From positions 2,975,501 to 3,039,500 of the forward strand of contig NC_063278.1 of NCBI RefSeq assembly GCF_910591885.1: 64,000 nt of DNA. Reading direction: 5' to 3'. Origin of the DNA: Bombus terrestris (lineage: Eukaryota; Arthropoda; Insecta; Hymenoptera; Apidae). Of this stretch, positions 37,905 through 51,100 are shown piece by piece. The position numbers and the translations under genes were made by a program. Every line of letters begins with the position of its first letter. Positions within the stretch are counted from its first letter, which is position 1. A model generated the notes under the pieces. That model was not told where the DNA came from and searched no databases. It saw only the letters and a program-made list of their open reading frames with translations.

Positions 37905-40900
37905 TTAATTCGCGTCGAGATTAGATGGCACCGCCGCGCTTTGTATCGTACTGATGGTCATCTGATTAGGCCATTTCTTCTCATCCTCGTGTTTCCCATT
38001 TTGCGACTGCGGAGTTACCTTCGTCACGTCCAACGATCCTTTGTCTTTGTTCTTGAAGAACATCGCGGCAGCTGCTCCGCTCACGCAAGCGCCGCTTATT
38101 ATCGTCAGCCACTTCATGAACCTATTTGACACAAACACCTAAATTATTAAACTCGTTACGTCGAAACACGATTAAAATACCATTAGAACAATTCCACGCT
38201 TTCTTTCTTTAATCGTCCATGATTCTGCGTCGTATCGTTAATATCGTTTGCATGCTGATTACCGGCATACTCTGTGCAATTTCCAGTTAAATCTTAACAC
38301 TGTTCTACAAAAATGTCAACTACTATTAAATAAAACAATAAAAAAAAGAAAAGCAATGGATGCTATAAAGGAAACGTTGTGAATGTGTTTTTACGTTACA
38401 CGTATTTGCATAGTACGAAAACGTTGTCAATATGTTAGATATAATATCAACCAAGAAAGTTCGTTCTGATTTTTAAGGAATTTAACGAAACGATCAATTT
38501 TGCTCAGTCACCTCTCCATCGGGTAAATTGTTTTCAAGCGTATCACGCTGAGAAGCTTTACCAGAAGTATCTTTAAACGTGCTCGTTGACGTTTAATAAA
38601 ATATTACGCTCGTTGAATGCCGCTCTGGAAGCGTTCCGATTTTTGAGGAATTTCACGAAACGATAAATTTTGCTCAGTCACCTCTCCATCGAGTAAATTG
38701 TTTTCAAACGTATCACGCTGAAAAACGTAACCAGAAATATCTTTAAACGTGCTCGTTGATTTTTAATCAAATATTACGCTTGTTGAATGATGCTCTGGAA
38801 GAGTTCTGATTAATATGTTTTCATTGATAAATAAATAAATAAATTGATTACTAAAGAGTTCTGATTAATTATATAACTCGTACTAAATGATCGTATTATG
38901 AATTATAAACAGTTTGTCACTTACTTTGCACTTCCCTAAAACTCTCGTCAAAAGTTACTCACCCGATTATGCTTATCATCTTGAACACCTTCTTCAGCTT
39001 CGCCAGAAACTCACCGCCGAGCTCTATTCCCTCCTCGACCCAGAAGAATGGAAATAAGCACTCTGGGAAGTTCTTCATTAACTTGAATTTTTCAACCTTC
39101 TGAAGGAACATATTGAACTGTAGCCTCTTGCGTGCGATTAAAGGAGTGGCTGTCATTGGTTCAAAGTCCATGTTGATGCCGTGCTTTTCCTGCAAAAGGA
39201 AACCGTGTAAGAAACGTAATACGTATTTCCTTTTTCTTTATCTTTACGTACAGTCGCTCGCGAAAGTATTCCTACACTTCTGAAGATCCGTTAAGAATAT
39301 CTAACGCGCGTTGTAGAGAAGATTTCGAAATTTCATCGACACTGTAACAACAGTCGACCATCGCGATTACTTCGGCAAAGTTTCAGACGAATATGATAAT
39401 GCACATAGAAGCCACGATTTCCGGATATTTCCTGGACACTTGTCCATATAGCTAGTTAGTTATATAGCTATAAAACTACTCGCAAAAGTATTTTAACGGT
39501 CGATTGTCGGTTAGCTTTGGTGTATACCAAATTTAATCGTTTCTGCCTCGATAATGGATGACGCGAAAGACGCAAGTTCGTAGCGTTTTTTAAGTGCAAC
39601 CTGTTCATTCGACAAATAACAAAAGAAGACTCGTTTGAAGATCGTAGAGTACAGTAAATCGTACGGTAAATCGTATAACACGAACTCGACGTAATACAAT
39701 TTTTGTTCGAGACATTTTTTCGTAACATTCGTATTTTTCCAGACATTCGAGCGTTTCGAGCTAAACCGGTCGATACGCGCGCAGCGATATCGGTAACCAG
39801 AGTTGGTCAAAATTAATCGGAGATATGAATTTTTGAAACGAAAATACGTCCACGCTGTCGCTCGACGAGGACAACGAGAGTAAGAATTACAAATACGTGC
39901 TTCGTTGGGATGAAGTCCATCGACCATTTCCAGGTATTTTTCATCCGACCCAAGCAAATGTGGCAGAGAAGCAATAAGTGGCACGCCTACACACTTGGTC
40001 AAGTCCATAAGGTTTTTCGTTAGACAATTATCTGGCGCGGGACAGAAACACTTTTCCTTGGGATTTGTGCTCATATCACCCAAATCAGCTGTGTAGTGGT
40101 AAGTGTTGATACCTGTAAAACGAATTTTCCATTTAGTAATAATAATCGAAAGAAGCGTTTCTGTGCTAATCTACGCGAAGATCTTCGAAACCAGGTGTCC
40201 ACAATTTTACTCTACGTATTCGACTTGGATTCGACTTCGTCTCACGTGGATTCACCGCGTTGTCCATCGCACTACAATTGTCGAGACACCTTGTACTACA
40301 CGCTGCACGCGAAATGCTCAAGATAAGACGCATAACGATTTTTCTATTCCGCTCTTACCCTTTTTCTTTACAAATTTTCCATAGAAACGTACATCCGCAG
40401 CGTCCTTGCAACTGGACTGCGAGCTTTTACGAATGTTAAGCAACGTGCAAAAGTGCAGCGTTACGACTAGCGTTCATAAGAAATTTGAAGGTTGATGCAT
40501 ACAATGAAATAACCGTACGTTTTGCATCTATGCCTACGTGGAAGACATCCAAGTTATAGTTACTCGTTACGATATTTAATACGCGAACCAACTCTTTCTT
40601 TTTTACTTACATTCCACCCTTTTAATTCATAGTCGTAAACATAGGAATTTGAATAAAGATTCGCGGTCTTATACTTCTCAAGGAATTCACCTGCGACTTT
40701 GGTCTTGCGGTCGAACCGAGCCGATAAACTTCTACAAATGTCCGGTGAGAAGGACACGATATCGTCCTGTTCCGTGAGCAACGGCGCGAAGATGGTGGAA
40801 TCCGTGCCATTGAACTCGTTGCATTGATCCTCGGTCCAAATGTCCAACTCTGGCTTTCCATTCACCTCGGTCACTTTTCCGACGTCCTTCCAGTACTTTA

Positions 40901-43900
40901 CCCCCCGTAACACTCGTATACGGTCGGGAAGAACGGTGCCGTTTTTCTAAAAAAAAAAAGAAGGTCGATCACAGTGTTACAGGCTGATGAAACAGTAACA
41001 GGATAACAAACATCCTGCAGGCTACGGACAATAGTATGTATATATAATAATATAGATGTATTTCATAAAATACAAATATGACGAGCGCCGCTTGTTTCTC
41101 ATCGCAATCGATTAAGACAAGCGCTATGGCGCTGTTCGCGATTTTTCCACTTTGTTTTCTCAAAGACTCCCGAGACTCAAACGGTTAACACTTTACCGAC
41201 CGCTAGCGATTCAATAGCATACGCGCGTCCGACCGGCAGCTCAGGCGCAGATTCTCCCTGGCGCCGGCTCTGTTTCGGTTTAGACTCTCTAATACCATTC
41301 TTTCCTTTAATCGCGAATGGTAAGTTTTTCAAATTGGTATAAAACTGTGGGAGTTTACAAAGCAACGCAATTGACGCAACTGAGCAAGGTACCTTGGTAC
41401 TAAATTACAAATTACTGCTCAAATAATGAGAAAGATTGTCGGCGACACAAAGCCGATTATTAGGTTATCGGTCGGTAAGCATTGGCGATAAAGAGCTGAT
41501 TAATAGGCTGTCGATCGGTAAAGTGTTAAGAGTAGAGACGAACGCGTAATAACGTGATACCCAAGGTGGACCGCAACCTCGTACACGTTATACGTATTTG
41601 TACGTACTGGACCAAAAAGGGAGAACAGGTAGCGCCCAGGCCCATCGGGTAACAAAGCGTCTTCTTTTTCTTTCAAAACGTTGCAGATTGCGCTCGAAGC
41701 GAAGTCCTTCCCCGTGCAGTCCAGAGGCACACCATCGAACAATATCTCCCTTGCTTTTGCTCTTACGAATACAGAAGTTGGTTTCTTGAAGATATTGTCC
41801 ACGGCCTTATCTGCGGATGTGAACATTCGTACAATGATGTTTAGTAGAAGATCCAAGAGCGTTCGTAGAAAACATTGTGTAAGTGGGAAGAAACAAATTT
41901 TTCAGGAGAAAAAGAAACCTTACGCGGATGCAGTGTAGACCAGGTTCGTGAGAAAGAGAAGCGCGTATCGTTTATTTGCTGTTATTTGCGAAGAAAATTC
42001 AATGTTCTTTTCGGTTGGACAGATAGTGTGTGGACAAAAGCCAGGAAACGATTGAGCAATTATTTATCGATGTTTATAGTTAATGTTGCTATTTCTGTAT
42101 TTAGAGGTAGGATCATAATAGCTATTGTTTTATTCTTTGGATAAATCTATCACACAGTTCTGAGCCGAAAAACCTTTATTGCACTTTCTTGCATGGGCTA
42201 GGGATAAAAACAAAAGAACATCTTAAACCTATCGATTAAATCTATCGATTGTATCTAGAACTAACTTCTAGTTACTATTTATTGTAACTAGCGCATCTGT
42301 ATATGGCGGGCGCGAACTCACGTTGTCATTTTCAACAGTTAATTTAGGAAGGGAAATTGCACTTAGATTCTATACCGCGATGTTCTCATTGCAACGTAGA
42401 GAACATTCTTCGACGAGTGATGGAAATCTTTCAATTTTGACGCTTACAGAGTCTTTTACGACCGCTCTTCGATTCCACGATTGGATGGTGTTTTGTTATT
42501 GGGTGCAGAAATAGCGAGCGTTAATTGGACGATGTATGTTAATGTTTATGTATGTATTGGATGATGTATGGTAACGTTTCTTGCCTAATACGATCATGGC
42601 AATTGCAACGCTCACGGCAATTGTACTAGGTTGTCCGAAAATTTCTTTCGTTTTGTCAGGAAATGATAGATGCACAACGTTCTTCCTTTCATATCATTTT
42701 ATCGAATTATATACGATCCATTTTGTTTCAATAGAACAAACGATATTTAGTACATTAAACTACTACTAGATATCATAAACTTATAAAACGAAAGAAACCT
42801 AATACGATACTCGTCACGAGTATTTCGTGGCAAAAGATCGAAATATATATCGAAAAATATTCTGCTTCCATGTGGATGTAGCTTTGGCTACAATTTTTCG
42901 CGAACGCTTCAATTTTGCGAACCTATGCCGGAGAAGCGTGTGGAAAGATTCGCGCGAAAGACATCCGCGGAAAAGTATACAAGCAAACGAAGAGAATGGA
43001 GTACACGAGGCGTTAGACGAATAGATTGATCCGTTCGTTCAAGGAGAAGGTAAGTAACTTATCGTTAGCCATAAGTAAAACGTTTCTCGCGACCCTCTTT
43101 CGCTTTTAAATCATCGCATCGTTTCATTCTCGTGTATTTCTAGCTAAGGCCAAGCCGACCTTTACTTTTGGATCGAAACGAACGAACGTTCGATTTAATG
43201 CACGAGACGGAATTTTAAAGACGCCGCTTCCCGCAACAAACGGATCCCCACACGTTTTCACGCCTTTTATTTACGCGATACATGTGTTACGCGAAAGCTT
43301 TTGGAAATTTCACGACGCTCAACGCGATTATATCGTAACAGTAAATTAGATATATATAAAATATAATTTTTAACGAGTATGCAAATTTCTCACGGGTGAT
43401 ACGAATATTCGAACGAGCGATTTGTTTGCTTGATTTGTTTGTTATAATAAATAATTCGATGGAACCGTTTTTAACGTGATATTTGTTATAGGCTTTGGAT
43501 GATCGCTGTTATTTGCTTACTATGAAAACGGAAAATGATCCGATTCGCCTCGACCTACTCTACGTATGTTGACAATATCGTGGATCGTGCGCTGGATCTT
43601 CCACCGTTAAGAAAGATACGATCAACACTTACTGAGAATTCCTATTGCAGCTGGTTGTTGTTCAAGGGTAAGTTTGATCATGCTGAGAATAAGAACATGA
43701 GGAAAGACCAGCTCCTCCTCGCCGGTCAATGGGCTGCTCAACGACGGATTGAAAAACCAAGTTGCTTTCAAGTTGTACTCCAAACTGTCGTCTTCTTCTC
43801 GATCGACCATATTTACTTTGTGTTTATATTCGCTGAAGAGGAGACACATTTTCTAATTCGCTGTATTCGAATAAAATGTACCGTATACACGTGGCATACT

Positions 43901-46900
43901 CGTGGCCATAAATGTACTCGAACGAATGTCGATTAAATTAACGCTAGAACTACCGATAGTTAAGACGAAGCTATTTCTACCAAAACCAGTGAAAATGACT
44001 GGTCTTTAAAAAATACCTAATAATAGAATATTTTTATATTTATCGATTTATTACTTTCTCACAAAAACAATTCCATCTTATGTAGTACATTTTTCGTATT
44101 GTTGATCCATCTGGGATCCCTAAACGAGGGTTGACACGTTTATAAAATCGCAGAGCCGGTCATTTCGACCGCTGTGGTGTTTCTAGCGTTAGCATCTAGC
44201 GATCTAGCGATCGATCCGGAATTTTCCTGATAGCTGATATCATCGTATCGAGTGATACGCGGTAAAGATTTGAAAAACGCGTGGCGAGTTGTACAAAACG
44301 AGGAAACTGGTTAATCGAGGCTCGATAAACAGATTGCAGGACCCTTTTACACTTTGACAAGTACCAGTCATTTTCACCGGTGTTGTATAAGTAGCCTTGA
44401 TACAAAATTATTTTCAATTTGAATACGTAAAAAAGAAAATAAAATTCATTATATTATTCTTTCAGTTATCGTTGCGAAAGTCGTTTCATCATTGCGGAAA
44501 AACATATAACACGAAGTAGGAATTTTAAAATAAAATTGTAAAACCATTCAATTTGACTGGTGTGCTAGTTCTAGTGTTAATTGGCGACTTGTAACAACTA
44601 GCGATGTGAGCAAATTCGATACGTACAGTCGGGAACAAACATAAGTAAACAGGCAGCTTGTGCATTTATATTTATTTGTTATATATCGTCCTATGGAAGA
44701 TTCGTTCAGATTTTGAAAAGAATTCGGTCGACGCGAAACATCGTATGGAAAAGTTCTTCGGCGAAAAACCTGAGAAGTTCTGGAAGCATGGAATATTCGA
44801 CTCGTTACGTGAAAGATGAGAAAACATTGAACAGAATCCCGCCATATATAATTATATTAATATATAATTCGATCAACGCGTGTCGAATCGGAACGTAAAA
44901 CGGAACGAACTTTTCATAGGACGATATATAACAAATAAAACTTGAGAATGTAACAGTACCGATTCCATTAAGCTTCACCGATACCTGTTGTCGTTGTCTA
45001 ACTTTTCTCGACGACTGTACGTACTTATAAACCCGAATCGCATCCAATAGCCAAGATTCGCTTCGTAAGTTTCATTAAGTTTCTAACATAGAAGATACGA
45101 CGATTCTCGTTCGTCGTGCCGGTCAAGTATTCCGTCTGTACAAGTTGCTTTCGAGCCTGGCGAGTTAATTAAATAACACGAGTACTCGTATTAACTCGCG
45201 AGCCTCCACTTACAGCTACGTACTTGGAATTTCGAGCAAATCGTAGACCCACGTTAATCTACGCTAAGAGATAATACGCAAAGATAGAAATAGATCGCAG
45301 CGTTCTATGTGGCTGAAACGATCCTCGACATACTCACTCGTAGAAAAATGGTCCTATTTCTTCGAGGATTGGCTTCTCGCCTGCTGTAATTTCTGTAGGA
45401 TTCGTCACGTTGAAAAGGTAGATCTTGAAGTCCAATGGAACGGGAAAGGTGGACCATAACTCGCGCATCTCGGTATTAGGTTTCAACGTTACTTGCTGTC
45501 GATCATTTTGTTAATCAATGTCACGTACGAACGAGATACTGTCAACTTTTATACGTTCGATGAAAAACTATGTAAGCACACGTGTGTGTAAACTACCACT
45601 GATATACAGAGTGTATCGCGACGTGCGAGATTCGCTTCACGAGTGGACAGCAGGCACGCGATACGATGAGAAAATGTTCGTACGAGCAACGCCTTCTGTC
45701 CGACCTTCTTTAAAATTTTTAATCATTGTCGCGTCTCGATAATCCGCAACTGTCTGCTTTGCTTTTGCGGAAGCTGCTCGTCGAAGTGGCTACCCGCGTT
45801 ATTCTACGCTGGAACTTTTTAATATCGCCAAATTCTTCGACGAGCTTCGAAACGCCAAATTGGCTGCGATTTTGAAACATTGTCGGATAGGAGGTCGCAC
45901 GTTCGTGCGAACTTCCTTCGTCGTATTTCTGCCTGCTGTTTGGGTGTTACGATGTACGTGTTACGATATATTTTGTACAAACTGCAGATAGCTCATTTTC
46001 TCGTGAAGATTAGTATCTTTAAAATCAGCCTTGACAGACGTTACATCAGAATACACGTTTTATAAAATACCTGTCTTCGCGTTACGTTTACCACATTTTC
46101 TAAATATTTCTGAAATATCATTCCTTGAAGCGATGGGGAATTCGTTTGCTGGTTGTATATACTTCTGTTGCAAAGGAGAAAAATCCCCATAATAAATATA
46201 CATACACGTACGTATAACACCCTGGCAGCTCTGCGGAATTGCTCGAGGGATATTCCAAAAAATTAAGAAATGCGACTAACTCGAATTCACAAAATCTCCA
46301 ACCTGCGTCACCGCCAATGATCCGCGACCTGTCGTTCGCGCACAGAACAAAGTGGAAACTTAGTCATTCGATATAATGTTTCGCGTTATCCAATTAAACG
46401 ACGGATAGACAATTATTAACCGCGGACATAACGTTTTATCACGATTCTTGGCGTACTACCGTCATGTCATTGACGTTCGTGTGCTACTTTATTCTATGTT
46501 GCGTCACTGAAACTCTTCGCTGCTTGGAACAGAAGAAAAATCAGACAGAGAATATTCGTTCTATCGTTTCCCGTTTATTCTTCCATGCGGAATCGCCGCT
46601 GATTTGTAACGCATAAAAATACCGGGACACTCTGCATATCGATGTAACGAACAGCAACATGTAACATCACACGACAATGCGATAAACGTATAATATTAAC
46701 ATGTCTATTGTTAATGTTATTATTACGTTCCATTGTATCGTATTGTATCTTAATTCTTTATCCTCTCGAGGCTATTGCGTCTATTACAATCTATTCTCGA
46801 TGAACTAAGAAAGTTTGTCAGAAAGTTTATTGAAAAATTGTTATAACATCTTGAAGTTTATTTTTTCTTTGTATAAAACACATGTTCTCTTTAAACCTGC

Positions 46901-48148
46901 CAAAATGTTTAATTTCACGCTATTTTCTGCTTTTTTTTTTTAGTTCATCGAGGAGAAAAATGTATAATAATTTAATCCTCTTTTGGTTTTCTGTTTCAGG
47001 CAAGAATTACGAGGTGGATCTTCCCCGCCGATTGAAAACTGCAGCCCGTGAACTAGGCTTAGAAATCTGTTCTAATTTCTTTCTTTACTTAAAAAAGAAT
47101 TTTTTTATATTTCTTAAATATATATGAAACCATACCTCAAAATTCAATAACTTCGTTTCTTTCCTACTCTTTTAAACAAAATTTTAGAACATTCCAATTC
47201 AGGACGCCCCCTTAATTTATTGCTTCAAGATGAATCTTAATTTCTCGTTTGTCTAAATACCGCTATATCTTGGTATAACGCGTTAACGATATTGCATAGA
47301 TCTGTATGTACATTAACGTTTATTGGGAGAGAAATTGCAGGAACAACGGTAACGAAAGCCGCGAAACAACGACACACGCACAACGTGGACAAATTACATA
47401 AAGTTACAAAAATACAGGATCGGAGCTAACGAAAAGAAACAAAGGGCAACGACAATTATTCCGAGTGAGATGCTGCTTTGTTCTTGAAACGGCGATAGCA
47501 GGTGAAAACTGGACGTGTAATGGTAACGGTATGTGTGAACACGTACTTTATACATAACGTTCGTTTATTAATTGTAATTTCTAATTAAAAGGGACAAGAG
47601 ATAAGCGATAATGAGCGAGAGACAAAAGGGAAGAAAATTGTCATTTATTTTGTACTCGACAAGGGATCATCTGGCAACGTCAAACGATACCAAAGTGTGT
47701 TAATTTGTTTTTGTAATTAGTATGATTTACATTATATCGCATATACACTATATCTACGCTATACACCTCGCTGGTAAGTATTAGCTTGGCCATTAAGTGA
47801 TCGCGGATTTTGTCAATAGATTGTATGGAGAAAATCTACAATCACTTAGTTGCCAAGCCAATAATTACAACGTTTAGGAGAACTCAAGTCCTTATGAAAT
47901 TACAGGAATCTTGGACTGTAAATTTTGCGCTACGAAGGAAGCGGATAGATTGAACGTGATAATAATAAGAATAGCGACGATGTTGCTTACAGGTGCGTGG
48001 ATAATCGGCAGATTGCCAGAGATGCTTGGCCACTACTCACGTTTTTGATATTCCACTTCAAGAAGGGTGGGAAAACGATCGCACAGAACACAACTCCAAA
48101 GGCGAACAGAGAGCCACCGATGATTCCAAGTTTCTTCGGCTTTATCAT
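37905..48148 (-). CDS. SNMP1: Sensory neuron membrane protein 1 (CD36 family), 8 coding exons
   Basis: CD36-family scavenger-receptor-like protein of 526 aa, expected in dendritic membranes of pheromone-sensing neurons, where SNMP1 passes lipid ligands to odorant receptors. Exons, minus strand: 48148-48041, 45495-45338, 43832-43633, 41810-41608, 40946-40691, 40112-39901, 39189-38963, 38121-37905 (TAA); total 1581 nt. The N-terminus MIKPKKLGIIGG leads into a first membrane segment (about 7-29). The ectodomain holds family blocks such as LFNVTNPTE, EIGPFFYDEYK, PLTGEE, a cysteine cluster near KCFCPAPDNC, GLHPNE and MDFEPMT. A second membrane segment (about 447-477) and a lysine-rich tail follow. 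Most introns are GT-AG; the one after 39901 appears to be GC-AG. Exon 5 must end at 40691, because reading on through 40611 breaks the phase. An acceptor-like ttgcag just upstream of the ATG suggests a 5' untranslated exon. The large introns contain transposons. Confidence 0.93.
38463..38802. repeat. 170-bp unit, two tandem copies
   Basis: gttc-gattttt-aggaattt recurs at 38463 and 38633, and a truncated third start is at 38803. Each unit contains tttgctcagtcacctctcca and atctttaaacgtgctcgttg. It is located in the last SNMP1 intron. Confidence 0.85.
42140..42340 (-). mobile_element. Dispersed repeat homologous to 2950-3160
   Basis: The reverse complement carries acaacgtgagttc, the agttac..agtaactagaagtta segment and gtgcaataaaggttttt, as in the nested insertion at 2.84-3.33 kb. 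It lies in SNMP1 intron 3. Probably an LTR or retroposon fragment. Confidence 0.5.
42627..42802. mobile_element. Mariner-type MITE
   Basis: The left end taggttgtccgaaaatttct and right end aaaacgaaagaaaccta are partly inverted. It shares cgatccattttg with related copies (in inverse as caaaatggatcg). It lies in SNMP1 intron 3. Confidence 0.6.
43942..44576 (-). mobile_element. TTAA-flanked ~635-bp MITE, copy C
   Basis: It is flanked by TTAA on both sides (43938-43941, 44577-44580). The ends cgctagaactaccgatag and ctagttctagtg are inverted relatives. Nearly identical to copy D at 31941-32576 in opposite orientation, and sits in SNMP1 intron 2. The intact target duplication suggests a fairly recent insertion. 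Confidence 0.8.
44668..44945. mobile_element. 278-bp element with ~35-bp inverted ends
   Basis: atttatttgttatatatcgt cctatg at the left and cataggacgatatataacaa ataaa at the right are reverse complements, followed inward by gaacg-type matches. Non-coding MITE-like element in SNMP1 intron 2. Confidence 0.55.
47779..47863. mobile_element. 85-bp mariner-end hairpin MITE
   Basis: tattagcttggccattaag ... cttagttgccaagccaataa is a near-palindrome with the same mariner ends as 29587-29672. It lies in SNMP1 intron 1. Confidence 0.75.
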
Positions 48149-51100
48149 AGTAACACGCTGCAACAATCACGGTTAGCCATATAAGTGGAGTTTGTCGATG
48201 AAACGCTATGGCGATAAGTGGGCCGATGTACGTAGATTAACGTCAATAACGGAAACACAAAATGTAGGCAAAATACAGCGAAGCGATAACTATGACGCGT
48301 AAGCGAGTAATAAGTTTCTGTTCGAACCTTCGATATACCATAAATATAAACTGAGAAACTTTGCGAACTCGAGCATGAATAGTTTATATATAGTTGCTAT
48401 ACCACGGCAGAAGGGAAAACGCTTCTTCTTCGACCGACGCTGGTGAAAATGAAAAGGAAAACAGAAAATGACGAAGAACAACGAAGGAAGAAAATTAAGC
48501 GATAAATGCGACGAAGGGGACGAAGAAACGAGAACCTGCTTTTCGTCTGAATGCACGCGACAAAATGACTCGAATGACAGAAAACGGAAACGAAAAAGGG
48601 CAAAGTGAGTAAAAGCGACGAAGGAAAAGAGATCTAGCGTTTGTCGACGCGTGGATCGATCATCTTTGTCGAATAACCATAGGAAAGGAAATAATAAATA
48701 AGTAAATAGCAAGGTAAACTTCGTTTCGTAGATATTAAACTATGGAAAAAAGAAGAGAAAATATCGATCGATAGAAAGAAGAATATAAATAAAATACCAA
48801 AAAAAAGAGAAAAAGATAGAAGTTAAACGCAATCTCGAAGACCGATAAAAATTCTGAAAACCCGGTTATTCGATGAAGTTGTGGAAACCTTGTGTCCGTT
48901 CGGAGCACGCAGCGTTTCATGAAGCTTTCGTCCGGTCGTTAAAAACGAAAGTAGACCCAAAAGCGACGAGTACCAGGTAACCTTAACGCCTCGACGAAAG
49001 ACACGAGCGGCAAAATCATGCGCGAGAGGCTTCAGACGCATTCCTTTGAAAATCCTCGAAAAATCTTCGTCTATCTACTTCGAGCGAATATCGCGAATTT
49101 CTATGTATTTTCCGATCTAACGATCGCAAGATCGCTTCTTTATCATCGAACCAACCATCTAACTACTTCTTCTTTCCAACGTTATACGTATTTTTTTTTC
49201 TTTTTTTTTTTTAAACATTCTTCTCTTCTCGGTAAGATACTTTTGATTAAAATAGCGTCCTTTAAAAGTAATCCTTTCAGATTGTCCTTTTCGACGAATC
49301 CTTCATGGATTTAAATATTATCACTGTTCGACGCGACGACGACAAGAGCTTCCCGAGCTTATTCGCACACCTTGTAATGGCCGAGCTAGTGGATACGATG
49401 TCGACTGGCCGATCGAGAAGAGTACGAGAGGTCGACCGGCTTCCTCGTCCTGTGCCGTTAATCTTCGAGCGTTCGCGTGAACTGACGGTTTCGAGCTTCG
49501 TCGTCGAACGACGGCGACACCGGCAAAACGCCCACTCCTGCGTCACCACGTACAGCCGATTTTCGCGCTACCTGTGCGAGAGTGGTAGCTGATCAGAGCT
49601 GTTTAGTAAAACAGATGTCTATCTTTTCTATCGCCTATTTCTTTTCTTTCTTCTATTTTTCCTTCCATTTTCCTGCACCTGTTTCTCGCTATTCTCTCGT
49701 TATCCGTACGTACCTACGATATACCGTTTGATTTTATTTTCCTCGCATACTCCTCTTTCCTAAAGTTCAAAGACTATGGTAAGTATCAGCCACTTTTTTC
49801 CATCGTCTTCTACGCTTCTTTTTCTAATCGGTTTAATCCTCACAAATCTGAAAATTTTCATAGTTACGCGAAAGCATACTAATCAGCCATACTAATCAAT
49901 TAGCGTGTACATGATATTACAGTTATAGCAGGGAAGCCTTTCCATTTTTCGTTTCTCTGCTTTTTATCTTCGCCTCTGTCCTTTCGCGTCTCGCCTCTTC
50001 CATCGTCTTCGTTCCTTCGTCGCTCGGCGAACCTGCATTTTTACAAAACACCAGGCAAGCGCTGAAACAGAATAAACGACGGAATAAATGCAACGACCTG
50101 TCGATACTCTCTGTAGCCACTGAACATGCTTTCTTACGGCTTTGCTACGTACCGTTCTTTTTACGGTAATATTGTACAACTTTGGAAGCATAATGGGACG
50201 AATATTCAGATTCTCTTGCACTGTAAAGTTTCGCAAAACTTCACGCAAACGAGGATCGGTACAACGAATAACATTAGCGTGACATCGGTGCCGCACGAAG
50301 ACGGAAGATCTGCGTGTTAGTTCGCGAATACGATTTTCTGACATTTTGATTTTGCCTCGTGAAAGAAGTCGAGTTGGTCGATGCACTTCAGATTCTGTTG
50401 ACGACATTATCAGCGAATTTCGGTTTGCGTCGATTATATCGTCGATTATATCGAAACATTTCATCGAACGTTAAAATTACAGATCGTTTTGTTTCTAAAC
50501 TTTGCGATGTGATTTACGAACGGAGAAAAATTATTCTTTCTCTGTATTTTCTTATGCTACATCCGAATTGACTGAAACCATCCGCCAACTGCTTCGTCTT
50601 CAATACAACAACGAGCTATTACGAAATTAGATATTTTCGCTTAGTTAATGGTTACACAATGTATAAGAAAGTCCACTTGACGGTGGTGTGCACGATCGTA
50701 AAAGTAAACGACGAAAACAGAAATATGTTTAACTCGGGGGAAAGCGTGTGATGCTAACAATAGCGTGATATCTTCGAAACATTTTTAAATTATTACGCAA
50801 CGCTGAAATTATTAAGACACGCTTTATCCATCGTCTTTCGCGCAATTCATTCTGTGTAAGAAATAAACTACGATCGAATCAGTTAATTGTGCGAGTTACT
50901 AAACAACGTGTTCCTAAAACCGTTGCTTCCCTTGCTTTTTCGATTTTATCTTTCGAGTGTCGTTCTTTTCAAGTTCTTTGGCAGGTTAACCTCGAAATTG
51001 TTCATTTTAAACGAAACATGAAATTGCAGCATCGAATTGACAAATTTAAATCTCTCAACTATCAGTTTCTCTCTGTCTCCAAATATCAGTTTCCAACAGA

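Noticed and set aside
48290..48920. F/S/R-rich minus-strand frames upstream of SNMP1
   Set aside because: Produced by purine-rich runs on the plus strand; no domain, and composition is that of simple sequence.
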